Shown: positions 15,803-25,824 of the stretch, in pieces | Position numbering within the stretch: the first letter of the stretch is position 1 | Layout: every line of letters starts with the position of its first letter | Assembly (NCBI GenBank): GCA_018241565.1 | Contig: JAFEDO010000035.1 | Span: forward strand, 1-40,465 | Length of the DNA stretch: 40,465 nucleotides | Source of the DNA: Pseudomonadota bacterium | Lineage (GTDB): Bacteria > Pseudomonadota > Gammaproteobacteria > JAFEDO01 | Reading direction: 5' to 3' | Notes under the pieces: model-generated | Told to the model about the DNA's origin: nothing | Databases searched by the model: none | Seen by the model: only the letters and a program-made list of their open reading frames with translations | Translations under genes and position numbers: made by a program

Positions 15803-15879
15803 GTAGCCTTGATTGAGCTTGCGAAATCAAGGAATGGGAATATCTGGAGACCTTGATGCAAAAGACGCATCAAGGCTAC
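15803..15879 (+). repeat. inverted pair of REP-like hairpins in the rimP leader
   Basis: The first hairpin is CCTTGATT (15807-15814) with AATCAAGG (15825-15832), the second CCTTGATGC (15851-15859) with GCATCAAGG (15867-15875). The outer ends GTAGCCTTGAT (15803-15813) and ATCAAGGCTAC (15869-15879) are also perfectly complementary over 11 bp, so the RNA can fold either as two hairpins or as one long one. The GTAGCC...GAGC..GCGAAATC layout resembles the common GTAGCCCGGAT-type REP elements of gammaproteobacteria. It lies between the tRNA terminator and rimP. Confidence 0.7.
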
Positions 15880-15913
15880 ATTAACCGGATATTTAATAAA
15901 GTGGGTGAGTTTT

Positions 15914-16363
15914 ATGAAAATCGCTGGGCTCACAGAAATGATTCAGCCAGCTGTCATGGCATTAGGTTTTCAGTTCGTGGGATATGAATACTTGCCTCAA
16001 GGAAGACATTCTCTTTTGCGGCTTTATATAGAGAGTGAAAATGGCATAACCTTAGATGATTGTGCGAAGGTGAGCCGGCAAGTGAGCGCTGTACTGGATG
16101 TTGAAGATCCAATTCAGGGGAATTATACGTTGGAAGTATCTTCTCCAGGATTAGATAGGCCGTTATTTACTGTGCAAGATTACCAACGTTTTATTGGGCA
16201 TGCAGTGAAAGTTAAAATGCAATTGCCTGTGAATGGACAAAAGAATTTTGTTGGTGAAGTAGAAGCAGTAGAAGATAAAAATATAGTTTTATTAGTCGAT
16301 GCAGAAAGGGTCGTTTTACCTTTTGCAAATATTTCAAAGGGTAATTTAGTCCCGAAATTTTAG
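15914..16363 (+). CDS. rimP: ribosome maturation factor RimP
   Basis: This 149-residue protein is needed for late assembly of the 30S ribosomal subunit, near ribosomal protein S12. It matches E. coli RimP closely over its length, with the signature VSRQVSAVLDVEDPI then YTLEVSSPGLDRPLF at the end of the N-terminal alpha/beta domain. The SH3-like C-terminal domain ends NISKGNLVPKF. I place the start at the ATG at 15914, which has GGGTGAG 4 bases upstream; the in-frame GTG at 15905 lies inside that ribosome-binding site. It is the first protein gene of the metY operon, and its stop is 10 bases before nusA. Confidence 0.97.
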   Translation: MKIAGLTEMIQPAVMALGFQFVGYEYLPQGRHSLLRLYIESENGITLDDCAKVSRQVSAVLDVEDPIQGNYTLEVSSPGLDRPLFTVQDYQRFIGHAVKVKMQLPVNGQKNFVGEVEAVEDKNIVLLVDAERVVLPFANISKGNLVPKF

Positions 16364-16373
16364 GAGTTGTAAC

Positions 16374-17930
16374 GTGACAACAGCAAAACCAAAACGTAGT
16401 CGTAAAGTGAAAGCAAAAGAAGTTAAAGAACCGCAGTTAGGCTTGGGTAAAGAACTTTTACTCGTTGCGAAAACTGTTTCTAATGAGAAAGGTGTAGACA
16501 TCAAAGTTGTTTTTGAAGCGATTAATGCCGCTTTAGAAGCAGCGACTCGTAAAAAAGCAGGATTAACGGGTGGTATTCGTGTCGAGCTCGATCAAAAAAC
16601 CGGTGATTACAAAACTTTTCGATATTGGGAAGTTATTGCAGGTGATGAAGCTGAAGAACCTGATTACCAATTGACGTTAGTGCAAGCACATGAACGCGAT
16701 CCTAAACTTAAAGTGGGTTCTATTATTGAAGAACCTATGGACTCTGTTGAATTTGGCCGTATCTCTGCAAGAACAGCTATGCATGCCATCATCGATAGAG
16801 TACGACAAGCAGAGCGTCAACTGATTATCGAAGAATATCAAAAACGTGTTGGTACTCTGATTACAGGACAAGTGAAAAAATCAACACGAGATTGCCTCTA
16901 TTTAGATCTTGGTAGCAATGCAGAAGCCGTATTATTACGCAGCGATATGTTACCTCAAGAAGTCTTTCGTCCTGGCGATCGCGTCAGAGCACTCTTATAT
17001 AAAGTCACTCCTCAAGTACGGGGCCCTCAAATTTATGTGAGTCGTACTCGCCCTGAAATGTTGATCGAATTATTCCGTATTGAAGTGCCAGAAGTAGGCG
17101 AAGAAGTGATTGAAATCAAAGGTGCAGCTCGTGATCCGGGTGTGCGCGCAAAGATCGCTGTAAAAACTAATGATGGTCGTATCGATCCGATTGGTGCTTG
17201 TGTTGGTATGCGTGGTTCTCGCGTACAAGCAGTGTCTGGTGAATTGGGTGGTGAACGTATCGATATTATTTTATGGGATGCAAACCCTGCGCAACTCGTC
17301 ATTAATGCTTTATCACCAGCACAAGTTGCTTCTATTGTGGTTGATGAAGACAAACATTCTATGGATATTGCAGTTTCTGAATCTCAATTATCGCAAGCGA
17401 TTGGACGCAATGGACAAAACGTTCGTTTAGCCAGTGAATTAACGAGCTGGGAATTAAACGTTATGTCTGAAGCTGAATTTGCAACAAAGACACAAGAAGA
17501 ATCTGGAAAAGTGGTTCAAGTGTTTGTGGATCAATTGGGTGTAGATGAAGAAGTCGCTGCATTATTAGTAGAGCAAGGATTTACTAATATTGAAGAAATT
17601 GCTTTTGTCCCCGAAGAAGAATTACAAGCCATCGAAGGTTTTGAACCGGAAGTCATTCAAGAATTAAGAAATCGTGCCAACGATATATTGCTGACTAAAG
17701 CACTTATTAGTGAAGAACAATTATCAGATGCTGAACCTGCAGAAGACTTGTTGGGGATGGAAGGTATGGAGCGGCATTTAGCGTATCGATTGGCCAGTCA
17801 TGGTATCGTAACGATGGAAGATTTAGCAGAACAATCAGTTGATGATTTACTCGCTATTGCAACTGATATGGATCAAGCGACTGCTGGACGTTTAATTATG
17901 AAAGCAAGAGAACCTTGGTTTAATACTTAA
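16374..17930 (+). CDS. nusA: transcription termination/antitermination factor NusA
   Basis: This 518-residue protein binds RNA polymerase and governs pausing, termination and antitermination. Domains in order are: RNA-polymerase-binding N-terminal domain (about 27-160), S1 domain (GQVKKSTRDCLYLDLGSNAEAV, about 163-230), KH1 (about 240-305, with IGACVGMRGSRVQAV), KH2 (to about 370, with QAIGRNGQNVRLASEL), then two helix-hairpin-helix acidic repeats (AR1 about 390-440, AR2 about 460-518) typical of gammaproteobacteria. The start is a GTG after TAGGAG. Compared with E. coli NusA there is an extra, very basic N-terminal extension of about 25 residues (KPKRSRKVKAKEVKE). Confidence 0.97.
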   Translation: MTTAKPKRSRKVKAKEVKEPQLGLGKELLLVAKTVSNEKGVDIKVVFEAINAALEAATRKKAGLTGGIRVELDQKTGDYKTFRYWEVIAGDEAEEPDYQLTLVQAHERDPKLKVGSIIEEPMDSVEFGRISARTAMHAIIDRVRQAERQLIIEEYQKRVGTLITGQVKKSTRDCLYLDLGSNAEAVLLRSDMLPQEVFRPGDRVRALLYKVTPQVRGPQIYVSRTRPEMLIELFRIEVPEVGEEVIEIKGAARDPGVRAKIAVKTNDGRIDPIGACVGMRGSRVQAVSGELGGERIDIILWDANPAQLVINALSPAQVASIVVDEDKHSMDIAVSESQLSQAIGRNGQNVRLASELTSWELNVMSEAEFATKTQEESGKVVQVFVDQLGVDEEVAALLVEQGFTNIEEIAFVPEEELQAIEGFEPEVIQELRNRANDILLTKALISEEQLSDAEPAEDLLGMEGMERHLAYRLASHGIVTMEDLAEQSVDDLLAIATDMDQATAGRLIMKAREPWFNT

Positions 17931-17965
17931 TATTTAGTATTGGATAAGGGAAGAGGGTAGTTTAT

Positions 17966-20404
17966 ATGGCAGGAATGACTGTCGAGCAATTAGCAAAAAT
18001 CGTTGGAAAAGATTCTAAATTACTTTTAGAACAGTTCAAAGAAGCTGGCTTGTCGATCACGAGTACTGATCAAGTCATTTCCGATGAAGAAAAACGAACG
18101 CTTTTGCAATTTCTACAAAAGACACATGGCGCCAATGAAACTGTTGTGGCACCTAAACGCGTTATTACTTTGAAAAGAAAAAGTAAAGTTACTCTAGGTG
18201 ATACAGGTATTACTGTTGTTAGTAAACAAAAACGTACTTATGTACGTGGTGCAAAAGCTGCTGAAGAAGCAAAGCAAAAAGCGCAAGAATCTGCTGCAGT
18301 AACAGAAGAGGCAATCGTTGAAAAGCCAACAGAAGTTTCAGAAGAAATTTCAATAACAGCAACACCAGAAATATCTACGGAAACTGTCACAGAAATTAAT
18401 CCAGAAGCCTTAATCACAGAAATAATTGCACCAACAAAACCTGCAGAAACAACAGAAGCTCGCAAAAAAGATCGAGAGTATGTACGCGAAGAATTACCTG
18501 AAAACGTAGTCGTTGATGAAGAAGGCCGAGCGCTTTCCAAGAAAGAAATAAAATCATTGGCGAAGAAAAATGCGCGCATGGGAAAACGTGGCGAGAAATT
18601 CAGACAAGTCGCTTCACAGCATGTTTTCGAGAAACCAACAGCCCCCATTATTCATGAAGTTTTAATTCCTGAAACCATTACTGTTGGAACGCTTGCAAAA
18701 AAAATGTCTGTCAAAGTATCGGAAGTCATTAAAACTTTGATGAAGCTAGGTGCGATGGCAACCATCAATCAAGTGATTGATCAAGATACAGCGATGATCG
18801 TGGTTGAAGAAATGGGGCATACTGCGAAAGCACAAAAAGAAAATACAGTAGAAGAAGAATTAGCTCGAGAATTAGAACAGAGTGGTGAAAAAATTAAACG
18901 TGCACCGGTTGTAACGATCATGGGTCACGTTGATCACGGTAAAACATCGTTACTCGATTATATTCGTCGCACTAAAGTAGCTGCCGGAGAAGCAGGTGGT
19001 ATTACTCAACATATCGGTGCCTATCACGTAGAAACGGACAAAGGAATTATTACTTTTTTAGATACGCCTGGTCACGCGGCATTTACTGCTATGCGAGCAC
19101 GCGGTGCAAAAGTAACTGATATTGTAATTCTAGTGGTTGCAGCAGATGATGGTGTTAAACCTCAAACGATTGAAGCGATCCAGCACGCAAAAGCGGCAAA
19201 AGTACCTATCATTGTTGCTGTGAATAAAATTGATAAACCAGGTGCCGAACCTGAAAAAGTTAAAACAGAATTAGCCAACTATGAAGTTATCCCCGAAGAG
19301 TGGGGTGGTGAATCCATGTTTCTGAATATTTCAGCAAAACAAGGAATTGGTATCGATGAATTATTAGATTCGATTTTAGTGCAAGCAGAAGTATTAGAGC
19401 TCCAAGCCATAGAAAAAGGTCCAGCACGAGGTGTCGTTATTGAATCTCGTTTAGATAAGGGTCGTGGTCCAGTTGCAACAATACTTGTCCAAAGTGGTAC
19501 CCTAAATAAGGGCGACATATTACTCGCAGGATTAGAGTATGGGAGAGTGCGTGCATTAGTCGATGAAAAAGGTCATTCTGTATTGAGCGCAGGTCCCTCT
19601 ATCCCTGTCGAGGTTCTTGGGTTATCAGGTGTTCCTGGTGCAGGTCAAGATGCAGTTGTTGTGAAAGATGAAAGCAAAGCGCGTGAAATTGCTTTATTCC
19701 GCCAAGGAAAATTCCGAGAAGTCAAATTAGCGAAACAGAAAAAATCTTCAGTGGAAACGATGTTTGAACAAATTGGTGATACTGAAGTTAAGAAATTAAA
19801 TGTTGTTTTGAAGGCAGACGTTCAAGGATCCGCAGAAGCCTTAGCCGATGCACTGAAAAAATTATCGACCGACGAAGTGAAGGTAGAAATTATCGTGTCT
19901 GGTGTGGGTGGTATCACAGAATCAGATGTGAACTTGGCCATTGCTTCTAAAGCCACAGTTATTGGTTTTAACGTGCGAGCTGATGCAGCTGCAAAACGTA
20001 TTATTGAACAAGAAGGGATTAATCTTCGTTATTACAGCGTCATTTACGACGTGGTTGATGACATCAAGCAAGCGCTCACGGGCTTATTATCACCTGAATT
20101 CAAAGAACAAATCGTAGGTATTGCCGAAGTGCGAGATGTATTCCGTTCACCAAAACTCGGTGCTATTGCTGGTTGTATGGTCACTGAAGGTGTTGTGAAG
20201 CGTAATAATCCTATCCGTGTATTGCGCGATAACGTCGTTATTTACGAAGGTGCTCTTGAATCATTACGTCGTTTCAAAGACGACGCTTCAGAAGTTCGTC
20301 AAGGCATGGAATGTGGTATCGGTGTGAAAAACTACAATGATGTCAAAGTGGGCGATCTCATCGAAGTCTACGAAACCGTCGAAGTCAAACGAGAGTTGTC
20401 ATAA
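17966..20404 (+). CDS. infB: translation initiation factor IF-2
   Basis: This 812-residue GTPase brings fMet-tRNA to the 30S subunit and drives 50S joining. An IF2 N-terminal module opens the protein ([21 protein letters not shown]). A charged, Glu-rich linker and a second IF2_N module ([21 protein letters not shown], about 236-285) follow. The G domain carries G1 GHVDHGKTS (about 322), G3 DTPGH and G4 NKID; then come the beta-barrel domain II, domain III and the fMet-tRNA-binding C-terminal barrel ending [12 protein letters not shown]. The ATG has an AGAGGG site. The linker is shorter than in E. coli (890 residues). The gene for the initiator tRNA it binds heads the same operon. Confidence 0.98.
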   Translation: MAGMTVEQLAKIVGKDSKLLLEQFKEAGLSITSTDQVISDEEKRTLLQFLQKTHGANETVVAPKRVITLKRKSKVTLGDTGITVVSKQKRTYVRGAKAAEEAKQKAQESAAVTEEAIVEKPTEVSEEISITATPEISTETVTEINPEALITEIIAPTKPAETTEARKKDREYVREELPENVVVDEEGRALSKKEIKSLAKKNARMGKRGEKFRQVASQHVFEKPTAPIIHEVLIPETITVGTLAKKMSVKVSEVIKTLMKLGAMATINQVIDQDTAMIVVEEMGHTAKAQKENTVEEELARELEQSGEKIKRAPVVTIMGHVDHGKTSLLDYIRRTKVAAGEAGGITQHIGAYHVETDKGIITFLDTPGHAAFTAMRARGAKVTDIVILVVAADDGVKPQTIEAIQHAKAAKVPIIVAVNKIDKPGAEPEKVKTELANYEVIPEEWGGESMFLNISAKQGIGIDELLDSILVQAEVLELQAIEKGPARGVVIESRLDKGRGPVATILVQSGTLNKGDILLAGLEYGRVRALVDEKGHSVLSAGPSIPVEVLGLSGVPGAGQDAVVVKDESKAREIALFRQGKFREVKLAKQKKSSVETMFEQIGDTEVKKLNVVLKADVQGSAEALADALKKLSTDEVKVEIIVSGVGGITESDVNLAIASKATVIGFNVRADAAAKRIIEQEGINLRYYSVIYDVVDDIKQALTGLLSPEFKEQIVGIAEVRDVFRSPKLGAIAGCMVTEGVVKRNNPIRVLRDNVVIYEGALESLRRFKDDASEVRQGMECGIGVKNYNDVKVGDLIEVYETVEVKRELS

Positions 20405-20434
20405 AAAAATATTTCATAAATAGAAGCTGAAATA

Positions 20435-20788
20435 ATGCCAAAAGAATTTAATCGATCAGATCGTATTGCAGAATTGATTCAACAAGAGTTGGCTCAGTTA
20501 ATTCAATTTGAAGTGAAAGATCCGCGTATTACAAGCATGATAACTGTATCTGCTGTCAGGGTAACGCGGGATTTGGAACATGCCAAAGTGTATATCACCG
20601 TGTTCGGTGATGCTGAACAAGAAAAGATATGTTTAAAGATTTTAAATCATGCCGCTAGTTTTTTTCGTCGTGAATTGTCTCATAGAATCGATATGAGAGT
20701 GGTTCCCGAGCTCACATTTGTTTATGACCATTCCTTAGAAGAAGGCAATAAAATTGCAGATTTATTGAGAAACATAGAGAAAGATTAA
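20435..20788 (+). CDS. rbfA: 30S ribosome-binding factor RbfA
   Basis: This 117-residue single KH-type domain protein acts in 16S rRNA 5'-end maturation of the 30S subunit and in cold adaptation. Family landmarks are RIAELIQQELAQLIQFEVKDPRI near the start and VTRDLEHAKVYITVFGD in the middle; the C-terminal FVYDHSLEEGNKIADLL matches the conserved DxSxxxGxxI motif. It follows infB by 30 bases, and its stop codon abuts the GTG start of truB, so the two are likely translationally coupled. Confidence 0.96.
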   Translation: MPKEFNRSDRIAELIQQELAQLIQFEVKDPRITSMITVSAVRVTRDLEHAKVYITVFGDAEQEKICLKILNHAASFFRRELSHRIDMRVVPELTFVYDHSLEEGNKIADLLRNIEKD

Positions 20789-21715
20789 GTGGCTTCTCAA
20801 AAATTTGATCCTCAAAAAATCGATGGCATTTTATTATTAGATAAACCTGTTGGATTATCTTCAAATACTGCCATGCAAATCGCAAAGAGAATATTTCGAG
20901 CAAAGAAAGCAGGGCATACGGGTAGTTTAGATGTGCTTGCTGAAGGGATGTTGCCAATCTGTTTTGGTGAAGCCACCAAATTTTCACAATACTTGTTAGA
21001 CTCAGATAAATCTTATTCCACCGTTGCTGCATTAGGCGCAATGACCAATACGGGCGATGCAGAGGGTGAAATCATTGCACGAAGTGATATAGACCATATC
21101 ACACAAGAAAAAATTCAAACAGTATTAGAAAATTTTCAAGGTGAAATTGAACAAATCCCTCCTATGTATTCAGCTCTGAAATTTCAAGGTAAACCTTTAT
21201 ATCGTTTGGCAAGAGAAGGAATAGAAATTTCTCGTCAATCAAGAAAAGTTTTTATTCATAATTTGAAATTATTAAGCTATCAAAATGGAGAATTAACATT
21301 AGAGGTGCGTTGTAGCAAGGGAACTTATATTCGTACTTTAGTTGAAGATATTGGAAAGGTGTTAGGATGTGGTGCTTATGTGAAAAAATTAAGACGAACT
21401 TCCGCAGGACCTTATCAAGAAAATCAAATGATCACCGTAGAGAAATTAAAAGAATGTCCGCCAGAAAACTTACAGGACTATTTGCTTTCTCCTACAACTG
21501 CACTGTCAAAGTATCCTGAGTTGAAATTATCTGAAGCAGAAGTATTTTCGTTAATTCGTGGACAAGAAGTATTGCTGAATCAATGTAAAGAATCTGGTTG
21601 TGTGCAAATTTACACGGATCAGAATCAATTCTTAGGGTTAGGGGAAGTATTGGCAGATGGACAGCTAAAGGTTCGACGACTCTTAGATACTTCGATTTTG
21701 ATGTCGAAGATATAA
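20789..21715 (+). CDS. truB: tRNA pseudouridine-55 synthase TruB
   Basis: This 308-residue enzyme makes pseudouridine 55 in the T-loop of most tRNAs. The catalytic motif GHTGSLDVLAEGMLPICFGEAT carries the nucleophilic Asp; the usual LDPLATG reads LDVLAEG here, a mild variation. Other landmarks are GILLLDKPVGLSSN at the start, SYSTVAALGAMTNTGDAEG, PPMYSALKFQGKPLY and RCSKGTYIRTLVEDIG, with a PUA-like C-terminal domain. The start is GTG directly after the rbfA stop. In E. coli rpsO follows; here the next gene is an unrelated convergent gene 5 bases away, so the operon ends at truB. Confidence 0.97.
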   Translation: MASQKFDPQKIDGILLLDKPVGLSSNTAMQIAKRIFRAKKAGHTGSLDVLAEGMLPICFGEATKFSQYLLDSDKSYSTVAALGAMTNTGDAEGEIIARSDIDHITQEKIQTVLENFQGEIEQIPPMYSALKFQGKPLYRLAREGIEISRQSRKVFIHNLKLLSYQNGELTLEVRCSKGTYIRTLVEDIGKVLGCGAYVKKLRRTSAGPYQENQMITVEKLKECPPENLQDYLLSPTTALSKYPELKLSEAEVFSLIRGQEVLLNQCKESGCVQIYTDQNQFLGLGEVLADGQLKVRRLLDTSILMSKI

Positions 21716-21720
21716 TTTTT

Positions 21721-24700
21721 TTAAGCCATAGGTGCCATACCTAGTATGCTGGAGTTTGAATCGATAGATTGATGAGTGTTGTTTAAACTTGAAGATTGAA
21801 TATGATTAACTAAAAATTGAATCTTTTCCCAGGTTTGTGCCGCTAGTGGAATGATTCCTAAAGAAACTCCTGGAATACCAAATAGAAAAATTCGATAGCA
21901 TTCTTCGGCGTATTGTACATATTGGTTGTGAGCCAAAGAATCGCAATACGCCAATTGCAAAGTAGAATTAGGGAAAATGATATCACGTGTGATGAAAAAT
22001 TGTGATTGATACCATTGGTGTTGTGATAAGTTGTGCTGGACTATGCTAAGTAACATTGATTCTTCAGAACTAGGAAGACTTTTTTCCATCTCTTGAGCTG
22101 CATTGATAAACGATGGACTGAATCCCATTCTTATAGATAAGTTAGCGATATTGGACCAATCTCTTAATGCTAGCGCAAAGACAAGTTGTTCAGCGTCGCT
22201 ATTGTAGGGACGCATTGTATTCATGGTTCTATTATCGATGAATGTTTGAATTGAAAGTGTGAAAATCTTTAAGTCACCGGCTTTATGGTTAATTGGAGAG
22301 GGTAATACGGGTTGATTTGACTCAGAATTGTTTTGTGGAGCTGCTGGTTGTATGGGTGTAGCTGAATTCGTAATTGGTTCTGATGTAATTAGCTCCGATT
22401 TAGATGGCGTATTTGATTCAAGATTATCTTTTGGGGCTGGTGGGAACAGAGGTGTAAGCGAATCTGCAGTTGGTTCTGGTGTAGTTGCTTTAGCTGTCTC
22501 CGGTATAGACGGCGTATTTGGAGGTGCTGGAATATCAGTGTTCTCTGATGATAAAGGTGCAATTTCAGCGTGTTTGTCGAAAGTATTGGGTTGAATTTCT
22601 GGTACTGATGTGTTTGAAACTTGAGATGGAAAAAATTCAAAAGGTGTATTTTTAAAACGAATAGATTTTAAAATAGTTAAAAAATCGGAAATGATCTTGA
22701 GTAATGCCTCTATATTTCCATAGTTATTATTTTCAGATTCATAAATCTCATATAGATTTCTTTGTCGCTTAGCAGTAGCTTCAGTCTGTTGATTATTGAC
22801 AGTTTTAGCAGCTAAAGCTTTAGAAATTTCTTTCAAAGAAGCTAGTAATGTCGCGAGCTCTTTAATAATTAAATGTAACTGTTGATAATTTTCCTTCATG
22901 GCTTGTATTTTTGGTTTCTCAGACGCTTCTAATAATTTTTTTCTTGTTGGTATTTGATAAGCACTTATTTTCTTAGTAATTGTTTGCTGCAGCCAAGAAA
23001 AAAAGTTGACATCACTCGGCACATTCAAGAGCCATGGTTCTTTTTTTAAGAAGCTAATTAAATATTTTTTAAAATCGGCTTGTGATATTTCATGTTGAAA
23101 TAACGCAAGTTCTATATCTAAAATTTGATTTTCTTTAGCATGTGACAAGTAACCAGTAGCGATCTTTTTTAATCGGCCATAATAACGTAGTAATGTTTCT
23201 GGTTGATTAGCTTTACTTTGTTCATCATTAGTGAGTTCTAAAAAATTTCTAGATAGTGCTTCTCTTAAAAAGAATGTTTCTTTAAATTGTGCGTCCTGAA
23301 TGGATATATCTAAACAGTATGCTGCATTATACATTTTATGTAGCAAAAGAATAATGCCTGAAATATTATTTTCATTTTCTTTAGATAATTCTATGCATAT
23401 TTCTAATGGTTTTTGAATTTTCAAAAGGCTTTCTATCCAGACTGCTTTGTTTTCTATAACATGACTAGGGTTAACTAAAGAAAAAATGGAAAGCCCTTCT
23501 AATAAAGCATTTAAATAACCAGTGATAGCCTTAAATTTATCTAAATAATTTTCAACAAACAGTTGCTTGGATAAAGATTTTTCAATGGAGGACAAATAAC
23601 TCTCAAGTTTTTTTCTAGTGGAAAGTAATAGTATTTCTGTGGTTCCATTCAATATTATTTCTAAGGAGGAAGCATAAGTTTTCATTTTTTCTAAGTAAAA
23701 AGTAAGGGGGTCTTTAGAGGGTTTGTTATTCAAGATTTCTAAAAGAGAAAGCAATTTTTTACATAGGAATGAATATAAGTTTAGTCGAATGGTTTTTTTA
23801 AAATCTAGAGAATCCGATGTAAATAAGTCTATAGATTCTGCTAATTCCAAGTACGATTCTGACTTTTCAATCTCTATTGGAGCCTGGAAAATTTTTTCGT
23901 GAAAAAGACCAAGGTATCGCATTAATGAGTTTCTAAAACCATTAATAGGAGTGCAGAGTGAATTTTCTTGGTCACTCGTAAAAAATTCTAGCCATTTCTG
24001 AATGTAGCCTGTAGAGATCCTGTTAACAATCTCAGTATGAAAATTGATAAATTGCCCTAGTAAAGGGTATGCATCGTTGAAATTTAACTCGGTATTTTCA
24101 GTAAACACGGCTAATTTTTCCAATCGCTGGTTCAATTCGCCAGAAAGTAAAAAGGCTGTTAGTGTACTGGTATCGGTAAAAATGCATTGAGTTATCGCTA
24201 CTTTTCTCATGACAAATTTTTCAGTATTATCTAAATTCCTTGAGAGATCTTTAAGATCTTTAATAATATAAACTCCCGCAGAAATTTTTATATGCAGTAC
24301 AAATGGAATATTATTTTTCAATAAGTGATCAGATGCTTTAAATAATCGATCTAATCCAGAAACAAGAGCATTTAATATTTCTTTGATATCGTGAGCTTGA
24401 AATCCATTCACACTGATAGGTTTTTTGCTGATAATAAGTTTTTCAATTTCATAATGTAATCTATTGAAAAACCTTTCAATAAAATAATCATCTATAGGAA
24501 ATCTTTCTTCAGGTTTGAAAAAACAATTTAAAAGAAAAGTGGTTAAATAACCTATCGATTCATCATGTATCTTTTGTCGTAACTCTAGGGGGAATTCAGT
24601 GCTTGGTGTTCGTTCACTGTTTTCTGCTATTGTTTTTAATAATTGAAACACTCTATGAGATTTAAAGTTTTTCCATTCAAGAGGCAGGTTGCTACTCAAA

Positions 24701-25824
24701 GGAACAGCGGAGATATTCTGGTTAAGTTGAATTATGCTCGCGTCTAAGACTTCGCAGATAGCAATAATGCTTTTGTATTGATGGTTAGTCATTTCTGATA
24801 GTGTTTCTTTAAGGGCGTAATTTTTTTCTAATGGATTTTCAAAAATGAGTTTCATGATGTTTTGTATTCGAGCTTCTAAAAAATCATTTAATTCAATCAA
24901 AATATCAGCGATTTCCAATTTCTCACCGATATGACATTTGGGATGTATTTTTGATATAAGATTTATTATTGAAATATCTAAGGCGTCATCATTCGTAGTA
25001 GAGCTAGAATTTTTATTTGGAATTAAATTTATGTTCGAAAGGATAGCGACAGATATCTGTGTTTTAAGTTTAGATATTAATGGATCTAGTATTGTAATGT
25101 TAGTAAAGGTGCTATTTACATTTGAAGCTGAATCAGTCACGTTATGCTTTTGAAATTTGTTTTCTAAGTATTCTTCTAAATGGATTGCATCTTGATAGAA
25201 TTCTGAGGATTTATTTTTTGAAACCTGATCATCAAATTTATTAAAAAAAAATCTTAAAGTGGCAAAAATGGCTTGAGTCAATGTTATCGATAGCACATCA
25301 TTAGGGTGATCTTTTAAATAATTCAAAACATTGTCAAAAACAGATTTTTGTTTTGGTTCATTTATGTTTTCTGAATTTTTTTGAAATAAAAAATTAGCTA
25401 ATTCGAGACTAACAATCAAAGTATTGTTTATGGTTTCAGGATATTTGACAGCACGTGTTAACAGTAGGCTCACATATTTAGCTAAATTGATATAATCTTG
25501 GATATTAATTGAATCTTGATTTTTCGTAAGTTCAAACCGAATGATTTCAAGATGGTAACGTAATATTAAGTTTTGGTTTTTAACTACATTCATTACTTTA
25601 CTGTTATTTAAAAGTCCCATCATGGTAGTGATGGTTTTGCTGTCTGTTATGGGGGTATTTTCTGTAGTGGGTAGTTGTGATATGAGCAGTGTTTCTGTTA
25701 CTCGAGTACGTTTAGCTTCGTCGCTCTCAGTTGGAGATGGGGTATCGACACGAATTGAGTCATCATAAATCGTAGATAATAACGCTGAAACTTTTCCTAC
25801 AATTGCTTGAATCTCATTGGACAT
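21721..25824 (-). CDS. large hypothetical helical protein (1367 aa)
   Basis: I do not recognise a family. It has no signal peptide and no clear membrane segment. Residues about 1-1070 are Leu/Ile/Lys/Asn-rich and almost wholly helical, resembling a long alpha-solenoid or helical-bundle protein. A Pro/Thr/Ser/Glu-rich linker follows at about 1075-1185 (PAPPNTPSIPETA, PTADSLTPLFPPAPK). A compact C-terminal domain of about 180 residues then has helix-repeat-like features (AEQLVFALALRDWSNIANLSIRMG). The C-terminus is SSILGMAPMA. GAGG precedes the ATG at ideal spacing. It is a single gene wedged between truB (5-base gap, tail to tail) and gcvT (divergent). Size, composition and lone placement resemble secreted effectors or scaffold proteins of Legionellales, but this is inference only. 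Confidence 0.8.
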   Translation of the reverse strand: MSNEIQAIVGKVSALLSTIYDDSIRVDTPSPTESDEAKRTRVTETLLISQLPTTENTPITDSKTITTMMGLLNNSKVMNVVKNQNLILRYHLEIIRFELTKNQDSINIQDYINLAKYVSLLLTRAVKYPETINNTLIVSLELANFLFQKNSENINEPKQKSVFDNVLNYLKDHPNDVLSITLTQAIFATLRFFFNKFDDQVSKNKSSEFYQDAIHLEEYLENKFQKHNVTDSASNVNSTFTNITILDPLISKLKTQISVAILSNINLIPNKNSSSTTNDDALDISIINLISKIHPKCHIGEKLEIADILIELNDFLEARIQNIMKLIFENPLEKNYALKETLSEMTNHQYKSIIAICEVLDASIIQLNQNISAVPLSSNLPLEWKNFKSHRVFQLLKTIAENSERTPSTEFPLELRQKIHDESIGYLTTFLLNCFFKPEERFPIDDYFIERFFNRLHYEIEKLIISKKPISVNGFQAHDIKEILNALVSGLDRLFKASDHLLKNNIPFVLHIKISAGVYIIKDLKDLSRNLDNTEKFVMRKVAITQCIFTDTSTLTAFLLSGELNQRLEKLAVFTENTELNFNDAYPLLGQFINFHTEIVNRISTGYIQKWLEFFTSDQENSLCTPINGFRNSLMRYLGLFHEKIFQAPIEIEKSESYLELAESIDLFTSDSLDFKKTIRLNLYSFLCKKLLSLLEILNNKPSKDPLTFYLEKMKTYASSLEIILNGTTEILLLSTRKKLESYLSSIEKSLSKQLFVENYLDKFKAITGYLNALLEGLSIFSLVNPSHVIENKAVWIESLLKIQKPLEICIELSKENENNISGIILLLHKMYNAAYCLDISIQDAQFKETFFLREALSRNFLELTNDEQSKANQPETLLRYYGRLKKIATGYLSHAKENQILDIELALFQHEISQADFKKYLISFLKKEPWLLNVPSDVNFFSWLQQTITKKISAYQIPTRKKLLEASEKPKIQAMKENYQQLHLIIKELATLLASLKEISKALAAKTVNNQQTEATAKRQRNLYEIYESENNNYGNIEALLKIISDFLTILKSIRFKNTPFEFFPSQVSNTSVPEIQPNTFDKHAEIAPLSSENTDIPAPPNTPSIPETAKATTPEPTADSLTPLFPPAPKDNLESNTPSKSELITSEPITNSATPIQPAAPQNNSESNQPVLPSPINHKAGDLKIFTLSIQTFIDNRTMNTMRPYNSDAEQLVFALALRDWSNIANLSIRMGFSPSFINAAQEMEKSLPSSEESMLLSIVQHNLSQHQWYQSQFFITRDIIFPNSTLQLAYCDSLAHNQYVQYAEECYRIFLFGIPGVSLGIIPLAAQTWEKIQFLVNHIQSSSLNNTHQSIDSNSSILGMAPMA

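Noticed and set aside
22328-22640. Overlapping frames opposite and within the Pro-rich hinge of the 1367-residue gene
   Set aside because: They are composition shadows of the Pro/Thr-rich hinge, have no ribosome-binding sites and overlap a long, well-supported gene.
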